Assembly: GCA_944381375.1 (NCBI GenBank)
Contig: CALWKX010000014.1
Span: forward strand, 62,001 to 126,000
Length of the DNA stretch: 64,000 nt
Origin: an uncultured Lachnospiraceae bacterium
GTDB lineage: Bacteria; Bacillota; Clostridia; Eubacteriales; Anaerofustaceae
Reading direction: 5' to 3'
Shown: in pieces, positions 52,114-61,667 of the stretch
Position numbering within the stretch: position 1 is the first letter of the stretch
How the letters are laid out: each line of letters opens with the position of its first letter
Notes under the pieces: generated by a model
The model's input: the letters and a program-made list of their open reading frames with translations, nothing else
What the model was told of the DNA's origin: nothing
The model's database searches: none
Position numbers and translations under genes: made by a program

Positions 52114-53769
52114 ATGGAATTACTTTATAAAAATTTTGTAAAAGAAAAATTTGACGAAAACGGAAGATTGTCGCATATAGAATTTACTGAAAACGATGAT
52201 TATAATTTCGGTTTTGATGTAGTAGACATGCTTGCTGAAAAATGTCCTGATAAAACAGCGCTGCTTTGGATCGGGGATGACTTTACCGAAAAACGATTCA
52301 GTTTTTACGACATAAAGAGGTATTCAAACAAAGCAGCAAATTATTTATTATCTTTAGGCATACGAAAAGGCGATAAGGTTATGCTGGTGTTAAGAAGGCA
52401 CTATCAATTTTGGTTTACGATGGTAGCACTTCATAAAATAGGCGCAATCGCCGTTCCGGCTACAGACCAACTGATGGAAAAAGATTTTACATACCGCTAT
52501 GAGACAGCCGGCATAAAAGCAGTATTGTGTACTCCGGAAAGCGGCACCCACAAAAGGGCTGAGGCAGCTATGGCTAAAGGCGGCAATGTGAGTATTAAAA
52601 TAATCGTCAATGAACCTGCTGAAGGATGGGAGTTTTTCGATGAGGGTATAGAAAAATCTTCAGATGTTTTCGAACGTCCCAAAGGAAGCGACTGCCCGAT
52701 GAAAAATGAGCCCATGCTGATGTATTTTACATCGGGAACTACAAGCAATCCAAAGCTTGCCGTTCATTCGCATACATATTCATTAGGTCATATAGTGACG
52801 GCTGCTCATTGGCATAATGTTGATCCTGACGGCGTCCATTTTACAATTTCCGAAACCGGTTGGGGAAAAGCTGTATGGGGAAAGCTTTACGGGCAATGGT
52901 TTTGCGAAAGCTGTGTGTTCGTTTATGATTTTAAGAGATTTGACGCGCATAATGTATTGCCGATGTTTGCCAAATATAATATAACAACATTCTGCGCCCC
53001 GCCTACCATATATCGTTTCTTAATCAAAGAAGATTTGAGCAAATATGATCTTTCTTCTTTGCAGTATGCTACTGTAGCGGGTGAAGCGCTGAATGCAGAA
53101 GTCTTTAATAAATTTTATGAATATACCAATGTAAAACTAATGGAAGGTTTTGGTCAGACGGAGACCACTCTTTTGATTGCGAACTTACGTTCCGATGAAC
53201 CGAAACCGGGTTCCATGGGCAAGCCCAATCCACAATATGAAGTTGTAATCCTTGATGAAGATGGAAAAGAAGTTTCCACGGGGCAAGCCGGAGAAATTTG
53301 CGTTCGTATAGATAAAAAATATCCGCATGGTTTGTTTATGGGTTATTTTGAAAACGGAGAAATAACTCTAAAACAAATAGACAAAGACGTATATCATACC
53401 GGAGATATGGCATGGCTTGATGAAGAAGGGTATTTTTGGTATGAAGGACGCAAGGATGATCTTATAAAATCATCCGGATACAGAATCAGTCCCTTTGAGA
53501 TAGAAAGCGTGATTATGGAGCTTCCTTATGTTTTGGAATGTGCGGCTACAGGAGTCAAGGACGAATTGCGCGGGCAGGTAGTAAAAGCAAGTATCGTTCT
53601 TGCCAAAAATGCAAAATGGCACGTAGGTATGGAAAAAGAAGTGCAGGAATATGTAAAGAAAAATACTGCTCCCTATAAATACCCTCGTATCGTTGAATTT
53701 GTCGATACGCTTCCCAAAACTATAAGCGGTAAAATAAGGCGTGTAGAAATCAGAAATGCTCATAAATAA
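52114..53769 (+). CDS. AMP-forming acyl-CoA synthetase (MACS/Acs-like)
   Basis: 551 residues from the ATG at 52114 with GGAG upstream; the frame from 52075 overlaps the regulator gene. ANL-superfamily motifs are all present: the P-loop YFTSGTTSNPK near residue 209, EGFGQTET near residue 346, YHTGDMAWLDEEG near residue 428, GRKDDLIKSSGYRISP, and the catalytic Lys in PKTISGKIRR. It activates a carboxylic acid to acyl-AMP and then acyl-CoA. Control by an amino-acid T-box suggests the substrate is an amino-acid precursor, such as 2-methylbutyrate for isoleucine; that is inference. Confidence 0.9.
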   Translation: MELLYKNFVKEKFDENGRLSHIEFTENDDYNFGFDVVDMLAEKCPDKTALLWIGDDFTEKRFSFYDIKRYSNKAANYLLSLGIRKGDKVMLVLRRHYQFWFTMVALHKIGAIAVPATDQLMEKDFTYRYETAGIKAVLCTPESGTHKRAEAAMAKGGNVSIKIIVNEPAEGWEFFDEGIEKSSDVFERPKGSDCPMKNEPMLMYFTSGTTSNPKLAVHSHTYSLGHIVTAAHWHNVDPDGVHFTISETGWGKAVWGKLYGQWFCESCVFVYDFKRFDAHNVLPMFAKYNITTFCAPPTIYRFLIKEDLSKYDLSSLQYATVAGEALNAEVFNKFYEYTNVKLMEGFGQTETTLLIANLRSDEPKPGSMGKPNPQYEVVILDEDGKEVSTGQAGEICVRIDKKYPHGLFMGYFENGEITLKQIDKDVYHTGDMAWLDEEGYFWYEGRKDDLIKSSGYRISPFEIESVIMELPYVLECAATGVKDELRGQVVKASIVLAKNAKWHVGMEKEVQEYVKKNTAPYKYPRIVEFVDTLPKTISGKIRRVEIRNAHK

Positions 53770-53774
53770 AATGC

Positions 53775-53817
53775 AGGCTTTCTCTTTGTTCTTCATAGGA
53801 GGAAGCCTTGTTTTTAT
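53775..53817 (+). terminator. Terminator of the T-box operon
   Basis: AGGCTT (53775-53780) pairs with AAGCCT (53803-53808), followed by TGTTTTT. Confidence 0.6.
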
Positions 53818-53895
53818 TTTATGCATATTTTTTTGAATTGCTATTTAAAAAAGCGTGTAGTATAATTAAACATAAATCATTAACGGAGGTTAGCT

Positions 53896-54594
53896 ATGCC
53901 GACTCCGCACATTCAGGCTGAGTGCAAAGATTTTGCAGAAACTGTGCTCATGCCCGGAGATCCTCTCAGGGCAAAGTTTGTAGCTGAAAATTTTTTAACA
54001 AATGCTGTAAATATAAACAATGTCAGGGGGATGCTGGCATTTACGGGCGAATATAACGGCAAAAAAGTTTCCGTTATGGGTTCCGGTATGGGTATGCCTT
54101 CCATAGGAATTTATTCTTATGAGCTTTTTAAGCATTACGGTGTGAATAATATTATAAGGATAGGTTCATGCGGAGCTTATTCACAGGATATTCATATAAG
54201 AGATGTGATTTTGTCACAAGGGGCTTGTACCGATTCGAATTATGCATATCAATATGCTCTGAACGGAACTTTTGCGCCTATAGCAGATTTTGATTTATTG
54301 CGCAGCGCATATGAAGCTGCATCAAATATGAAAATTAAAGTAACTGTGGGAAACGTACTGTCTTCAGATGTTTTTTACAAGGTGAACGATAATTGGAAAC
54401 GCTGGGCAGATATGGGGGTGCTTGCGGTCGAGATGGAAACGGCTGCGCTTTATATGAATGCGGCATATTTGAATAAAAAAGCGTTGAGCATATTAACCGT
54501 CAGCGACCATTTTATTTATGATGAATATACGACAAGTCAGGAGCGTGAAACAACATTTGCAGATATGATTAAAATCGCTCTTGCGATTGCATAA
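53896..54594 (+). CDS. deoD: Purine nucleoside phosphorylase, DeoD type
   Basis: 232 residues, the size of hexameric low-molecular-mass PNP. It starts [20 protein letters not shown] and carries [16 protein letters not shown] near residue 65, RIGSCGAYS near residue 89, EMETAAL near residue 179 and the catalytic Asp in LTVSDH. It splits purine (deoxy)nucleosides with phosphate for salvage. RBS ACGGAGG. leuS follows by 25 nt. Confidence 0.96.
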   Translation: MPTPHIQAECKDFAETVLMPGDPLRAKFVAENFLTNAVNINNVRGMLAFTGEYNGKKVSVMGSGMGMPSIGIYSYELFKHYGVNNIIRIGSCGAYSQDIHIRDVILSQGACTDSNYAYQYALNGTFAPIADFDLLRSAYEAASNMKIKVTVGNVLSSDVFYKVNDNWKRWADMGVLAVEMETAALYMNAAYLNKKALSILTVSDHFIYDEYTTSQERETTFADMIKIALAIA

Positions 54595-54619
54595 TTACAT
54601 CTGTCAGCGAGGAGGCAAT

Positions 54620-57028
54620 ATGAGTTACGATTTTAAAAAAATAGAAAAAAAATGGCAGAAAATATGGGATGACAAAAAAGTATTTCAGGCCGAAAATAAT
54701 TCGGATAAGCCTAAATTTTATGCGCTTGTGGAATTCCCTTATCCGTCAGGTCAAGGGTTGCACGTGGGACATCCGCGGCCATACACCGCTTTGGATATAG
54801 TTGCGCGCAAAAAAAGAATGCAGGGGTATAATGTTTTGTACCCAATGGGTTGGGACGCCTTTGGACTTCCTACAGAAAATTATGCTATTAAAACGGGCAT
54901 ACATCCTCGCGAAGTAACGAAACGTAATGTTGCACATTTCAAAAGTCAACTTAAAGCGCTTGGTTATTCTTTCGATTGGAGCCGTGAAATAAATACAACT
55001 GATCCTGAATATTATAAATGGACTCAGTGGATCTTTATTCAGCTTTATAAGCACGGACTTGCTTATAAAAAGGAGTTTCCAATAAATTTCTGTACAAATT
55101 GCAAAGTAGGACTTGCAAACGAAGAAGTTGTAAACGGCGTTTGCGAAAAATGCGGAGGCGAAGTTGTCCGCAAAGTTAAAAATCAGTGGATGCTTAAAAT
55201 AACGGATTACGCGCAAAAGCTTCTTGATGATCTTGATACGGTTGATTACATTGAAAGAGTCAAGACGAGCCAAAAGAATTGGATTGGCAGAAGCGAAGGA
55301 GCTTTGATTGATTTCCCGATAACGGGTACCGATGATTTTATAACCGTGTATACAACGCGTCCTGATACGATATACGGTTCTACTTATATGGTTGTTTCTC
55401 CAGAACACCCGATTATTGACAAGTATGAGCATCGTTTAAAAAATATGGATGAAATCAGAGCTTATAAGCAAGAAGCCATAAAAAAATCTGATTTTGAAAG
55501 AACGGAGATAATTAAAGAAAAAACGGGCGTAAAATTAGAAGGACTTACGGCGATTAATCCTATAAGCAAAAAGGAGATACCTGTTTATACGTCTGATTAT
55601 GTTTTGATGACATACGGAACAGGCGCTATTATGGCTGTTCCCGCACATGACCAAAGAGATTACGAATTCGCTAAGATCTTTAATATACCGATTGTGGAAG
55701 TTATATCCGGCGGCAATATAGAGGTCGAAGCATACACGGACAGCATGAACGGCGTGGCGATCAATTCACCGCTAATAGAAGGACTTAAAGGTAAAGATGC
55801 TATAAATCATATGATAGAAATATTGGAAGAACGCGGTATAGGACAGCGTAAAGTTAATTATAGACTGCGTGACTGGGTATTCTCAAGACAACGTTATTGG
55901 GGCGAACCGATACCTATGGTCTATTGTGAACACTGCGGTTGGGTGCCTGTGCCTGAGGAAGAACTTCCGATAGAATTGCCTGATGTAGAAAATTACAAGC
56001 CAGCGGATGATGGAGAATCGCCTTTGGCAAATATGCCTCAGTGGTATAATACAAAATGCCCTGTGTGCGGAGCGGAAGCTAAAAGGGAAACAGATACAAT
56101 GCCTCAATGGGCGGGCTCAAGCTGGTATTATCTCAGATATACTGATCCTGATAATAATGAAGTTCTTGCAGGCAAAGACGCTCTTGATTATTGGATGAAT
56201 GTCGATTGGTACAATGGCGGTATGGAACATACGACACTGCATTTGTTGTACTCAAGATTCTGGCATAAATTCTTATATGATATAGGGGTTGTCAATACTC
56301 CCGAACCTTATGCAAAACGTACTTCACACGGTATGATTCTTGGTGATAATAACGAAAAAATGTCTAAATCCAGAGGCAATGTTGTTAACCCTGACGATGT
56401 GGTGGATGAGTATGGCGCCGATACGCTGAGAACGTATGAAATGTTTATAGGCGATTTTGAAAAAGCGGCTCCATGGAATGAAAATGGGGTTAAGGGCTGC
56501 AAGCGCTTCCTTGACAGGGTTTATAATCTTACTGAATTAGTAGCAGATGGGAAGGGTTATACTCCCGAACTTGAAACATATATACATCAGACCATAAAAA
56601 AAGTAACTGATGATATTGATTCGATGAAATTCAATACTGCTATAGCAGCGCTTATGAAGCTTGCCAATTACTATTATGAGGCGAAAAAAATCACTAAAGA
56701 TGATATCAGAACGTTCATAATTCTGCTCAATCCCATGGCTCCTCATGTAACGGAAGAAATCTGGCAGATGATGGGCTTTGAAGGAATGTTAAATGAAACC
56801 TCATGGCCTGTATATGATATAAGCAAAACGGTTAATGATACCATAGAGATTCCTATTCAGATAAACGGTAAGTTAAGAGCCAAAATCGTTGTCGATAAAG
56901 AAGCTGATGCAGATGAATTAAAGGCGGCTGTTTTTGCGAATGATGTTGTAAAAAAATTAACCGACGGAAAAATGATTGCAAAACAAATATATGTTCCCGG
57001 AAGAGTTTATAATATAGTCGTAAAATAA
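54620..57028 (+). CDS. leuS: Leucyl-tRNA synthetase
   Basis: 802 residues from the ATG at 54620 behind AGGAGG; the longer frame from 54581 overlaps deoD. The class I HIGH motif is HVGHP in [14 protein letters not shown] near residue 46. The CP1 editing domain has [11 protein letters not shown], a zinc-binding CTNC/CEKC pair lies near residues 160-180, and the KMSKS motif is intact ([10 protein letters not shown] near residue 576). No T-box precedes it here, unlike many Firmicutes leuS genes; expression comes with deoD. Confidence 0.97.
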   Translation: MSYDFKKIEKKWQKIWDDKKVFQAENNSDKPKFYALVEFPYPSGQGLHVGHPRPYTALDIVARKKRMQGYNVLYPMGWDAFGLPTENYAIKTGIHPREVTKRNVAHFKSQLKALGYSFDWSREINTTDPEYYKWTQWIFIQLYKHGLAYKKEFPINFCTNCKVGLANEEVVNGVCEKCGGEVVRKVKNQWMLKITDYAQKLLDDLDTVDYIERVKTSQKNWIGRSEGALIDFPITGTDDFITVYTTRPDTIYGSTYMVVSPEHPIIDKYEHRLKNMDEIRAYKQEAIKKSDFERTEIIKEKTGVKLEGLTAINPISKKEIPVYTSDYVLMTYGTGAIMAVPAHDQRDYEFAKIFNIPIVEVISGGNIEVEAYTDSMNGVAINSPLIEGLKGKDAINHMIEILEERGIGQRKVNYRLRDWVFSRQRYWGEPIPMVYCEHCGWVPVPEEELPIELPDVENYKPADDGESPLANMPQWYNTKCPVCGAEAKRETDTMPQWAGSSWYYLRYTDPDNNEVLAGKDALDYWMNVDWYNGGMEHTTLHLLYSRFWHKFLYDIGVVNTPEPYAKRTSHGMILGDNNEKMSKSRGNVVNPDDVVDEYGADTLRTYEMFIGDFEKAAPWNENGVKGCKRFLDRVYNLTELVADGKGYTPELETYIHQTIKKVTDDIDSMKFNTAIAALMKLANYYYEAKKITKDDIRTFIILLNPMAPHVTEEIWQMMGFEGMLNETSWPVYDISKTVNDTIEIPIQINGKLRAKIVVDKEADADELKAAVFANDVVKKLTDGKMIAKQIYVPGRVYNIVVK

Positions 57029-57041
57029 TGGCGGTGTAAAG

Positions 57042-57626
57042 ATGAAGAAAATATTACGGTTTTCAGTTGCAGCAATACTTTTAATAAGCCTTGTTCTCAG
57101 CGGATGCAATAGAAAAAGCGGTTATTCAGTTATAGTCGAAGACTTTTTCTATTGTCTTAACAAATATGATTTTCAATCCGCAGCAGCTCTTTTAGGCAGC
57201 GAAAATGCATATGACAGCGTGATTGAAGCTTATACTAAGGAATATGAAACGCAGTTAGAAAAAGTCGAAAACGTAAATTATATAGAATTCATTTACGGTC
57301 ATGTGTCATGCAATGTGACAGGAGAAGAAATACATGATGATACGGCGACCGTTACAGTGGAAATTACTGCTTATAATACTGATGCGGTTTTTGTATATAA
57401 ACAGAACGCCGTCACGAAATTCATGAGTTCGGAAGAATATATAAATGCAGACGAAGCTGAAAAATATATAATGCTGTGCGAATACATTCCCAATATTTAT
57501 AAGGATATGGAATATGACCTTACTCCTGTAACAGCAACGATCAATCTTACTGTAAGTAAAACTGAAAACAGTTATGTGATAACTCCACAAATAGCCTTAT
57601 TTGACGCTCTCAGCGGGATGATGTGA
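57042..57626 (+). CDS. Lipoprotein of unknown function
   Basis: 194 residues. A signal peptide ends in the lipobox LSGC (Cys at about 22), so the protein is lipid-anchored after processing by Lgt and LspA. The mature part is a small alpha/beta domain (VIVEDFFYCLNKYDFQSAAA ...) resembling NTF2-like/DUF4878 extracellular domains, but I cannot assign it firmly. It follows leuS by 13 nt and is probably cotranscribed. Confidence 0.75.
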   Translation: MKKILRFSVAAILLISLVLSGCNRKSGYSVIVEDFFYCLNKYDFQSAAALLGSENAYDSVIEAYTKEYETQLEKVENVNYIEFIYGHVSCNVTGEEIHDDTATVTVEITAYNTDAVFVYKQNAVTKFMSSEEYINADEAEKYIMLCEYIPNIYKDMEYDLTPVTATINLTVSKTENSYVITPQIALFDALSGMM

Positions 57627-57637
57627 AACATAAAATA

Positions 57638-57665
57638 AAAGCGGTGAAAAACCCGCTTTTTATTT
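57638..57665. terminator. Terminator between the lipoprotein and ACT genes
   Basis: AAAGCGG (57638-57644) pairs with CCGCTTT (57653-57659), with T-runs on both strands. Confidence 0.8.
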
Positions 57666-57751
57666 TTATTTAATTTATATACGAACGGCTTGTTTTAGCA
57701 AGGAATAATCTGTGATTTAATTATTTCCCCACGATTAGCAGAATGATCTTT

Positions 57752-58228
57752 TCAGTTCATTTCAAATTCATGGTATATTTGTTTCAGCGCTTCTTTTGCT
57801 ACGCTTTTGCTTACTACGCATGATATTTTAACTTCCGAAGTAGATATCATTTGTATGTTTACACCTTTTTCATAAAGCGCTTTGAAAAATTTTGAAGCAA
57901 TATCTGAGTTAGCTACCATTGCGGAGCCTATAACGGATAATCTTGCTACATCTGCATCATATACCACGTTCGTAGCGCCTACTTCGTTCATAAAATCTTT
58001 TGTTATTTTCAACGCTTCCTGTGCCTGATCCAGCGCTACTGTAAATGTTATATCATTTATTCCGCTTCTGTTCACATTTTGTACTATGCTTTCGATTCTT
58101 ATATTAGCTTTAGCTATCGCGCTGAACAGCTTAAATGCGACTCCCGGCCTGTCAGGCACTTCCAAAACAGATATTTTTGCAATATCATCGTCAACCGTAA
58201 TGGCTTGTATAATACTGTCTTGCTTCAT
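57752..58228 (-). CDS. Free-standing tandem ACT-domain protein (aspartokinase regulatory-domain-like)
   Basis: 158 residues forming two ACT domains, with no kinase domain. The first has ISVLEVPDRPGVAFKLFSAI, the second LSVIGSAMVANSDIASKFF and the typical NIQMISTSEVKISCVV. The sequence closely matches the C-terminal regulatory half of aspartate kinase. It starts 9 nt after homoserine dehydrogenase (RBS AGGAGG) in one operon, so it may confer threonine or lysine sensitivity on a partner enzyme. It resembles the small beta subunit of some aspartokinases, but here it is an independent gene. Confidence 0.85.
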   Translation of the reverse strand: MKQDSIIQAITVDDDIAKISVLEVPDRPGVAFKLFSAIAKANIRIESIVQNVNRSGINDITFTVALDQAQEALKITKDFMNEVGATNVVYDADVARLSVIGSAMVANSDIASKFFKALYEKGVNIQMISTSEVKISCVVSKSVAKEALKQIYHEFEMN

Positions 58229-58237
58229 GTTTTCCTC

Positions 58238-59479
58238 CTACATAAGGTTGTTTTCCATGCGCGCATAAAATACATCATGTGCGCATTGCGTAAGTTTGGT
58301 ATATAAATTCTTCATCTCCGAAGAAGCAATTTTTTCTGTTATAAAAAAGATTTTTCCTTTCGAATAGCTTAACTTGAGTTTTTTAACTGATTCGTATACT
58401 ATATCAATGCTTTTGGCAAACTGATCGAAATTTTCTGTGCTTACCCTTATGTAGTATTCGTTTTGGATTCCGTCTATACCGCATGAGAGCGCGTTGGAAT
58501 CAAATCTAAGAAGCGCGTAATCATTAATACCGGCTGCTACCTGAAGCACATCGCTCACAACAGCATTTGCCGTAGCGTTTTTTCCGGCTCCTTTGCCGAT
58601 AAAGCACATTTCTCCGATTATATCGCCTTGAATAAGTATTATGTTGTTTTCCTCATTCACATTGCTTATAACAGAGGCTTTCTTTATGAGTATCGGAGTA
58701 ACGGAAACGCTGTATTTGTTATCGTCATGCAAAAGACCCTGCGCCAGGTATTTTATAATATATCCGTGTTTGCCGGCATTCTCAATGTCTTCATACGTAA
58801 CGTTGCCTATGCCTCGCATATGAACGTTGTTTTCATCAATAACTGTTTTAAAAGCTATAGAGGATAGAATACATATTTTCCTCATTATGTCATAACCGTC
58901 TATATCAGCCGTAGGATCAGCTTCCGCAAATCCTATTTTCTGAGCTTCTTTCAGCACGTCGTCGAATTGTCTTTTTTCACGTGTGATTTTCGTTAGTATA
59001 TAATTAGTCGTGCCATTTAAAATGCCCTGTATTCTGTTTATTTTGTTTGTTTTAAGTATCTGTATGATTGATGATATTATTGGTATGCCGCCGCCTACTG
59101 CCGCTTCGAACATCAAAGATACTTTGTTGTTTTTTGCCAGGTCAAGCAAATCGACTATATGTCTTGATATTATTTCTTTATTAGCGGTTACTACATGTTT
59201 ACCCGCTTTGAGTGATCTTTTTATGTAAGTTAGCTCAGGTTCCATTCCACCCATTACACTTACAACAATATCAATGTCCTTATCATTAACGATATCATCA
59301 AAATTTTCGGTTATTAAATCATCAGAAATCTGAAGTGATCTTTTCTTTGATTTGTCTCTTACAAGTACTTTTGTAATTATGATAGGTTCTTTATTTGATG
59401 TTTTCAGAAAGCGTTCATTTACGATTTCAAAAACGCCTTGTCCTACGGTTCCCAGACCAAGCAAGCCTATACGTATCAT
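58238..59479 (-). CDS. hom: Homoserine dehydrogenase
   Basis: 413 residues from the ATG at 59479, with AGGTG upstream. The longer frame to 59536 would begin inside the promoter. The NAD(P)-binding MIRIGLLGLGTVGQGV opens the protein. SVMGGMEPE, KHVVTANKEIIS and the catalytic-domain GILNGTTNYILTKI and FAEADPTADIDGYD follow. The C-terminus bears an ACT domain. It reduces aspartate semialdehyde to homoserine for Thr and Met synthesis and is cotranscribed with the free-standing ACT protein. Confidence 0.96.
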   Translation of the reverse strand: MIRIGLLGLGTVGQGVFEIVNERFLKTSNKEPIIITKVLVRDKSKKRSLQISDDLITENFDDIVNDKDIDIVVSVMGGMEPELTYIKRSLKAGKHVVTANKEIISRHIVDLLDLAKNNKVSLMFEAAVGGGIPIISSIIQILKTNKINRIQGILNGTTNYILTKITREKRQFDDVLKEAQKIGFAEADPTADIDGYDIMRKICILSSIAFKTVIDENNVHMRGIGNVTYEDIENAGKHGYIIKYLAQGLLHDDNKYSVSVTPILIKKASVISNVNEENNIILIQGDIIGEMCFIGKGAGKNATANAVVSDVLQVAAGINDYALLRFDSNALSCGIDGIQNEYYIRVSTENFDQFAKSIDIVYESVKKLKLSYSKGKIFFITEKIASSEMKNLYTKLTQCAHDVFYARMENNLM

Positions 59480-59506
59480 GTCGTACACCTGAAAAAAATT
59501 TTTTAT

Positions 59507-59536
59507 ATTATACCATAATGCGCAGATTAAATGCAA
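59507..59536 (-). promoter_or_regulatory. Promoter of hom-ACT
   Basis: On the minus strand, TTGCAT (59536-59531), an 18-nt spacer and TATAAT (59512-59507). Confidence 0.55.
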
Positions 59537-59614
59537 TTAATCTTTCATTGCGAATCTGATTTTGTAAACTTCCTGCGCTGCTATGGAGCGTGGTAAAAAT
59601 ATATAATAGATAGA

Positions 59615-59649
59615 TTAACAGGCGAAAGCACACTGCTTTCGCCTGTTAA
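59615..59649 (-). terminator. Terminator of the dockerin/cohesin operon
   Basis: A 16-bp perfect stem (59615-59630 with 59634-59649) and a 3-nt loop, 12 nt after the cohesin gene. Confidence 0.85.
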
Positions 59650-59660
59650 CTGATTCTCAA

Positions 59661-61652
59661 TTAAATATTATTTGTTTCATCTGTGTTTTTCGCGTCTGGT
59701 GCGTTTTTATCAAGAAGCTCTTCCAAACCGTCATTTATTTTCTTTTCATTTTCTTCATCAAATATAAATTCCTTTTTATTGCGGCGCTTCTTTTTTTCTT
59801 TAACTTTCTTTTCCTTAGGTTCTTTTGTTTTTTCCGAAGTCGGGGAAGTCTTTGGTTTTCTGATGATGAAACTTGCCGCAAATCCCACAGCGATCAACAC
59901 TATGGCCGATGCAACGATTATCGGAGTTTTTAAAAACATGCCCGAAATGTTTGAATTGCCTTGTATATAATGTGTTTCCGCGCCGTCTATGCTCTTGGGA
60001 GTGATTAAAAAGTCTCCTCCCGTATCTGTTATGAACTCTACGCTGCCGCCCGCTCCTACCTGAACATTTGATGCAAGTTCAATGAATTTATTGTTTTCAG
60101 GATCATATTTGTATACGTTTATATAATTGCCTTCCATTATTGTTGTGTAAGCTGTTAGCGTTATGGGGAATGGAATATCATCTTTATGATGTATTGAAAA
60201 TACATAGCTGTTTTCATCCGATATGTTTTCAAACATGCTGTCCCGGTAAGCGCTTGCCGCATTCATAGTAAAGTCCATATCAGAATATGTTTCAGTTGAG
60301 CTCATGTCTGAACCGTTTATTATAATGCTGCCGATTCTCGTTTTTATAAATATTGAACAATTGCGGTTGTCTTTGAGAGTATTCAGTACATCTGCAGGGA
60401 TTATCTGCAGTTCGGCAGTAGATAAATCTATTATTACAGGGGAGTTGCCTGCTTTGATATTTGCGATTATATCAGATACTGCATTGGAGTCCAAAAGCAG
60501 GGAAGGGCTTGCTTTTCTTATGACCGTAATGCTGTATATTCTTACGCTGTTATCTTCGGCCGTACACATCACGTATTTTAAATTATCTTTACCCGCTATA
60601 AGATCCGATCCGCCGAGTACAGTGCATGTAGCCCATTCGCTGTCCTCAGGCGTCGCCGTGAAAGTTATGCTTGTGACGGAATAATCCACCATAATGACAT
60701 AATTAGTGATTTCGCGGCTGAAAGAAGGGTACATTGTGCCGATGCTAGGCGTTAAAGTCTTCAAATAATTATTATTTGAAGGCGTATAGTTTTCATCCAT
60801 TTCTCTGGTTGCTTTTATTACATACGTTTTCTGTGTGCCGTCCTGCGCTGTGACAATTATACTTACGGCAGTTTCGCTGCCTGCTTTAAGTTTATTGTTG
60901 GACACAGAAAAGCTTGCGTATTGGTTATTAGGCGTAGCGCTGATCGTAAGCTTTGATACCGTTGAGGGTACGTTCATCGTATATTCATAAACAGATGAAG
61001 AAAATGCAGGAGAAAGCGTGCCTTCGCTTACGGAAAGAGCGCTTAAGGTAGCGTCGGAAGATTTCTGAGCAGAAGTTCCTCCTCCTGTGGAAGAACCGCC
61101 TCCTGATGATGATCCGCCTCCGGAAGAAGAGCCTCCTCCTGATGATGATCCGCCTCCAGAAGAAGAACCGCCGCTTGAAGCCATGGTTACAGTAGCTGAA
61201 CAACCGCTGCCCGATATCTCTATTACATCATTACCGGATAACGCTGCACCCGTAACTCCTGATAAAGTAATAGTTGTTTTTTCGCCTGCTTTGAATGATG
61301 AGGTTGCAGTAAAGGTCAGTGTTACAAACGAACCGCTTTTAGTCCCAGACGCGCTGTCCGCTACAATATTGGAACCTACAGTTGCGGTAAAGGATCCTGC
61401 GCCGGAGTATGAAGAAAGAGTTATTTTTGATGAATCATAGCTTAACGCTCCGTGTACGCCCAAAATCGTATAAGAACTTGATAAATAAAACGTAACCGTA
61501 AAGCTTCCTCCGGAGTTTACAGTGGATGGCGCACTCATGCTTGTTGACATATCAGCGGCAAAAATACTTCTTGGTATGAGTGAAAGAACAAGCAAAAGCG
61601 CTATTAATACAAATATTATTTTTATTCCTGTGTTTAATGTTTTTCTTTTCAT
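59661..61652 (-). CDS. Membrane-anchored cohesin protein with cadherin-like domains
   Basis: 663 residues. A signal peptide ends near residue 33 (FAA). A cohesin domain (about 36-165) follows, with MSAPSTVNSGGSFTVTFYLS, GVHGALSYDSSKITL and a closing GSGCSATV strand. Next are a linker of repeated SSGGG units (about 168-200) and two cadherin-like beta-sandwich domains (about 205-290 and 298-385; SPAFSSSVYEYTMNVPS, YPSFSREITNYVIMVD). About 190 residues without a recognised fold precede a membrane helix near 576-596, and the tail is cytoplasmic and Lys/Glu-rich. The helix anchors the protein by its C-terminus. It lies 15 nt behind a dockerin-bearing hydrolase gene, its probable ligand. RBS AAGGAC. 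Confidence 0.85.
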   Translation of the reverse strand: MKRKTLNTGIKIIFVLIALLLVLSLIPRSIFAADMSTSMSAPSTVNSGGSFTVTFYLSSSYTILGVHGALSYDSSKITLSSYSGAGSFTATVGSNIVADSASGTKSGSFVTLTFTATSSFKAGEKTTITLSGVTGAALSGNDVIEISGSGCSATVTMASSGGSSSGGGSSSGGGSSSGGGSSSGGGSSTGGGTSAQKSSDATLSALSVSEGTLSPAFSSSVYEYTMNVPSTVSKLTISATPNNQYASFSVSNNKLKAGSETAVSIIVTAQDGTQKTYVIKATREMDENYTPSNNNYLKTLTPSIGTMYPSFSREITNYVIMVDYSVTSITFTATPEDSEWATCTVLGGSDLIAGKDNLKYVMCTAEDNSVRIYSITVIRKASPSLLLDSNAVSDIIANIKAGNSPVIIDLSTAELQIIPADVLNTLKDNRNCSIFIKTRIGSIIINGSDMSSTETYSDMDFTMNAASAYRDSMFENISDENSYVFSIHHKDDIPFPITLTAYTTIMEGNYINVYKYDPENNKFIELASNVQVGAGGSVEFITDTGGDFLITPKSIDGAETHYIQGNSNISGMFLKTPIIVASAIVLIAVGFAASFIIRKPKTSPTSEKTKEPKEKKVKEKKKRRNKKEFIFDEENEKKINDGLEELLDKNAPDAKNTDETNNI
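61085..61172. repeat. Coding repeat encoding the SSGGG linker
   Basis: Tandem 15-nt (alternating to 30-nt) units encode at least five SSGGG/SSSGGG blocks of the cohesin protein linker. The unit is a source of length variation by slippage. Confidence 0.75.
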
Positions 61653-61667
61653 GTTTATGTCCTTATT

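Noticed and set aside
53896-54619. T-box leader for leuS
   Set aside because: leuS follows deoD by 25 nt and there is no T-box core in or before deoD; the only T-box found is upstream of the XRE-cupin gene.
59480-59536. 19-residue N-terminal extension of homoserine dehydrogenase
   Set aside because: It would start upstream of the predicted promoter and the ATG at 59479 begins the canonical NAD-binding motif.
61085-61172. Tandem repeats as a possible CRISPR-like array
   Set aside because: The units are short, contiguous, in frame, without spacers, and encode a Gly/Ser linker.
61087-61440. Open frame on the plus strand encoding repeated EEEPPPDDD units
   Set aside because: It is the antisense shadow of the SSGGG linker and cohesin coding region; it has no promoter or ribosome binding site and its repeats are fully explained by the other strand.
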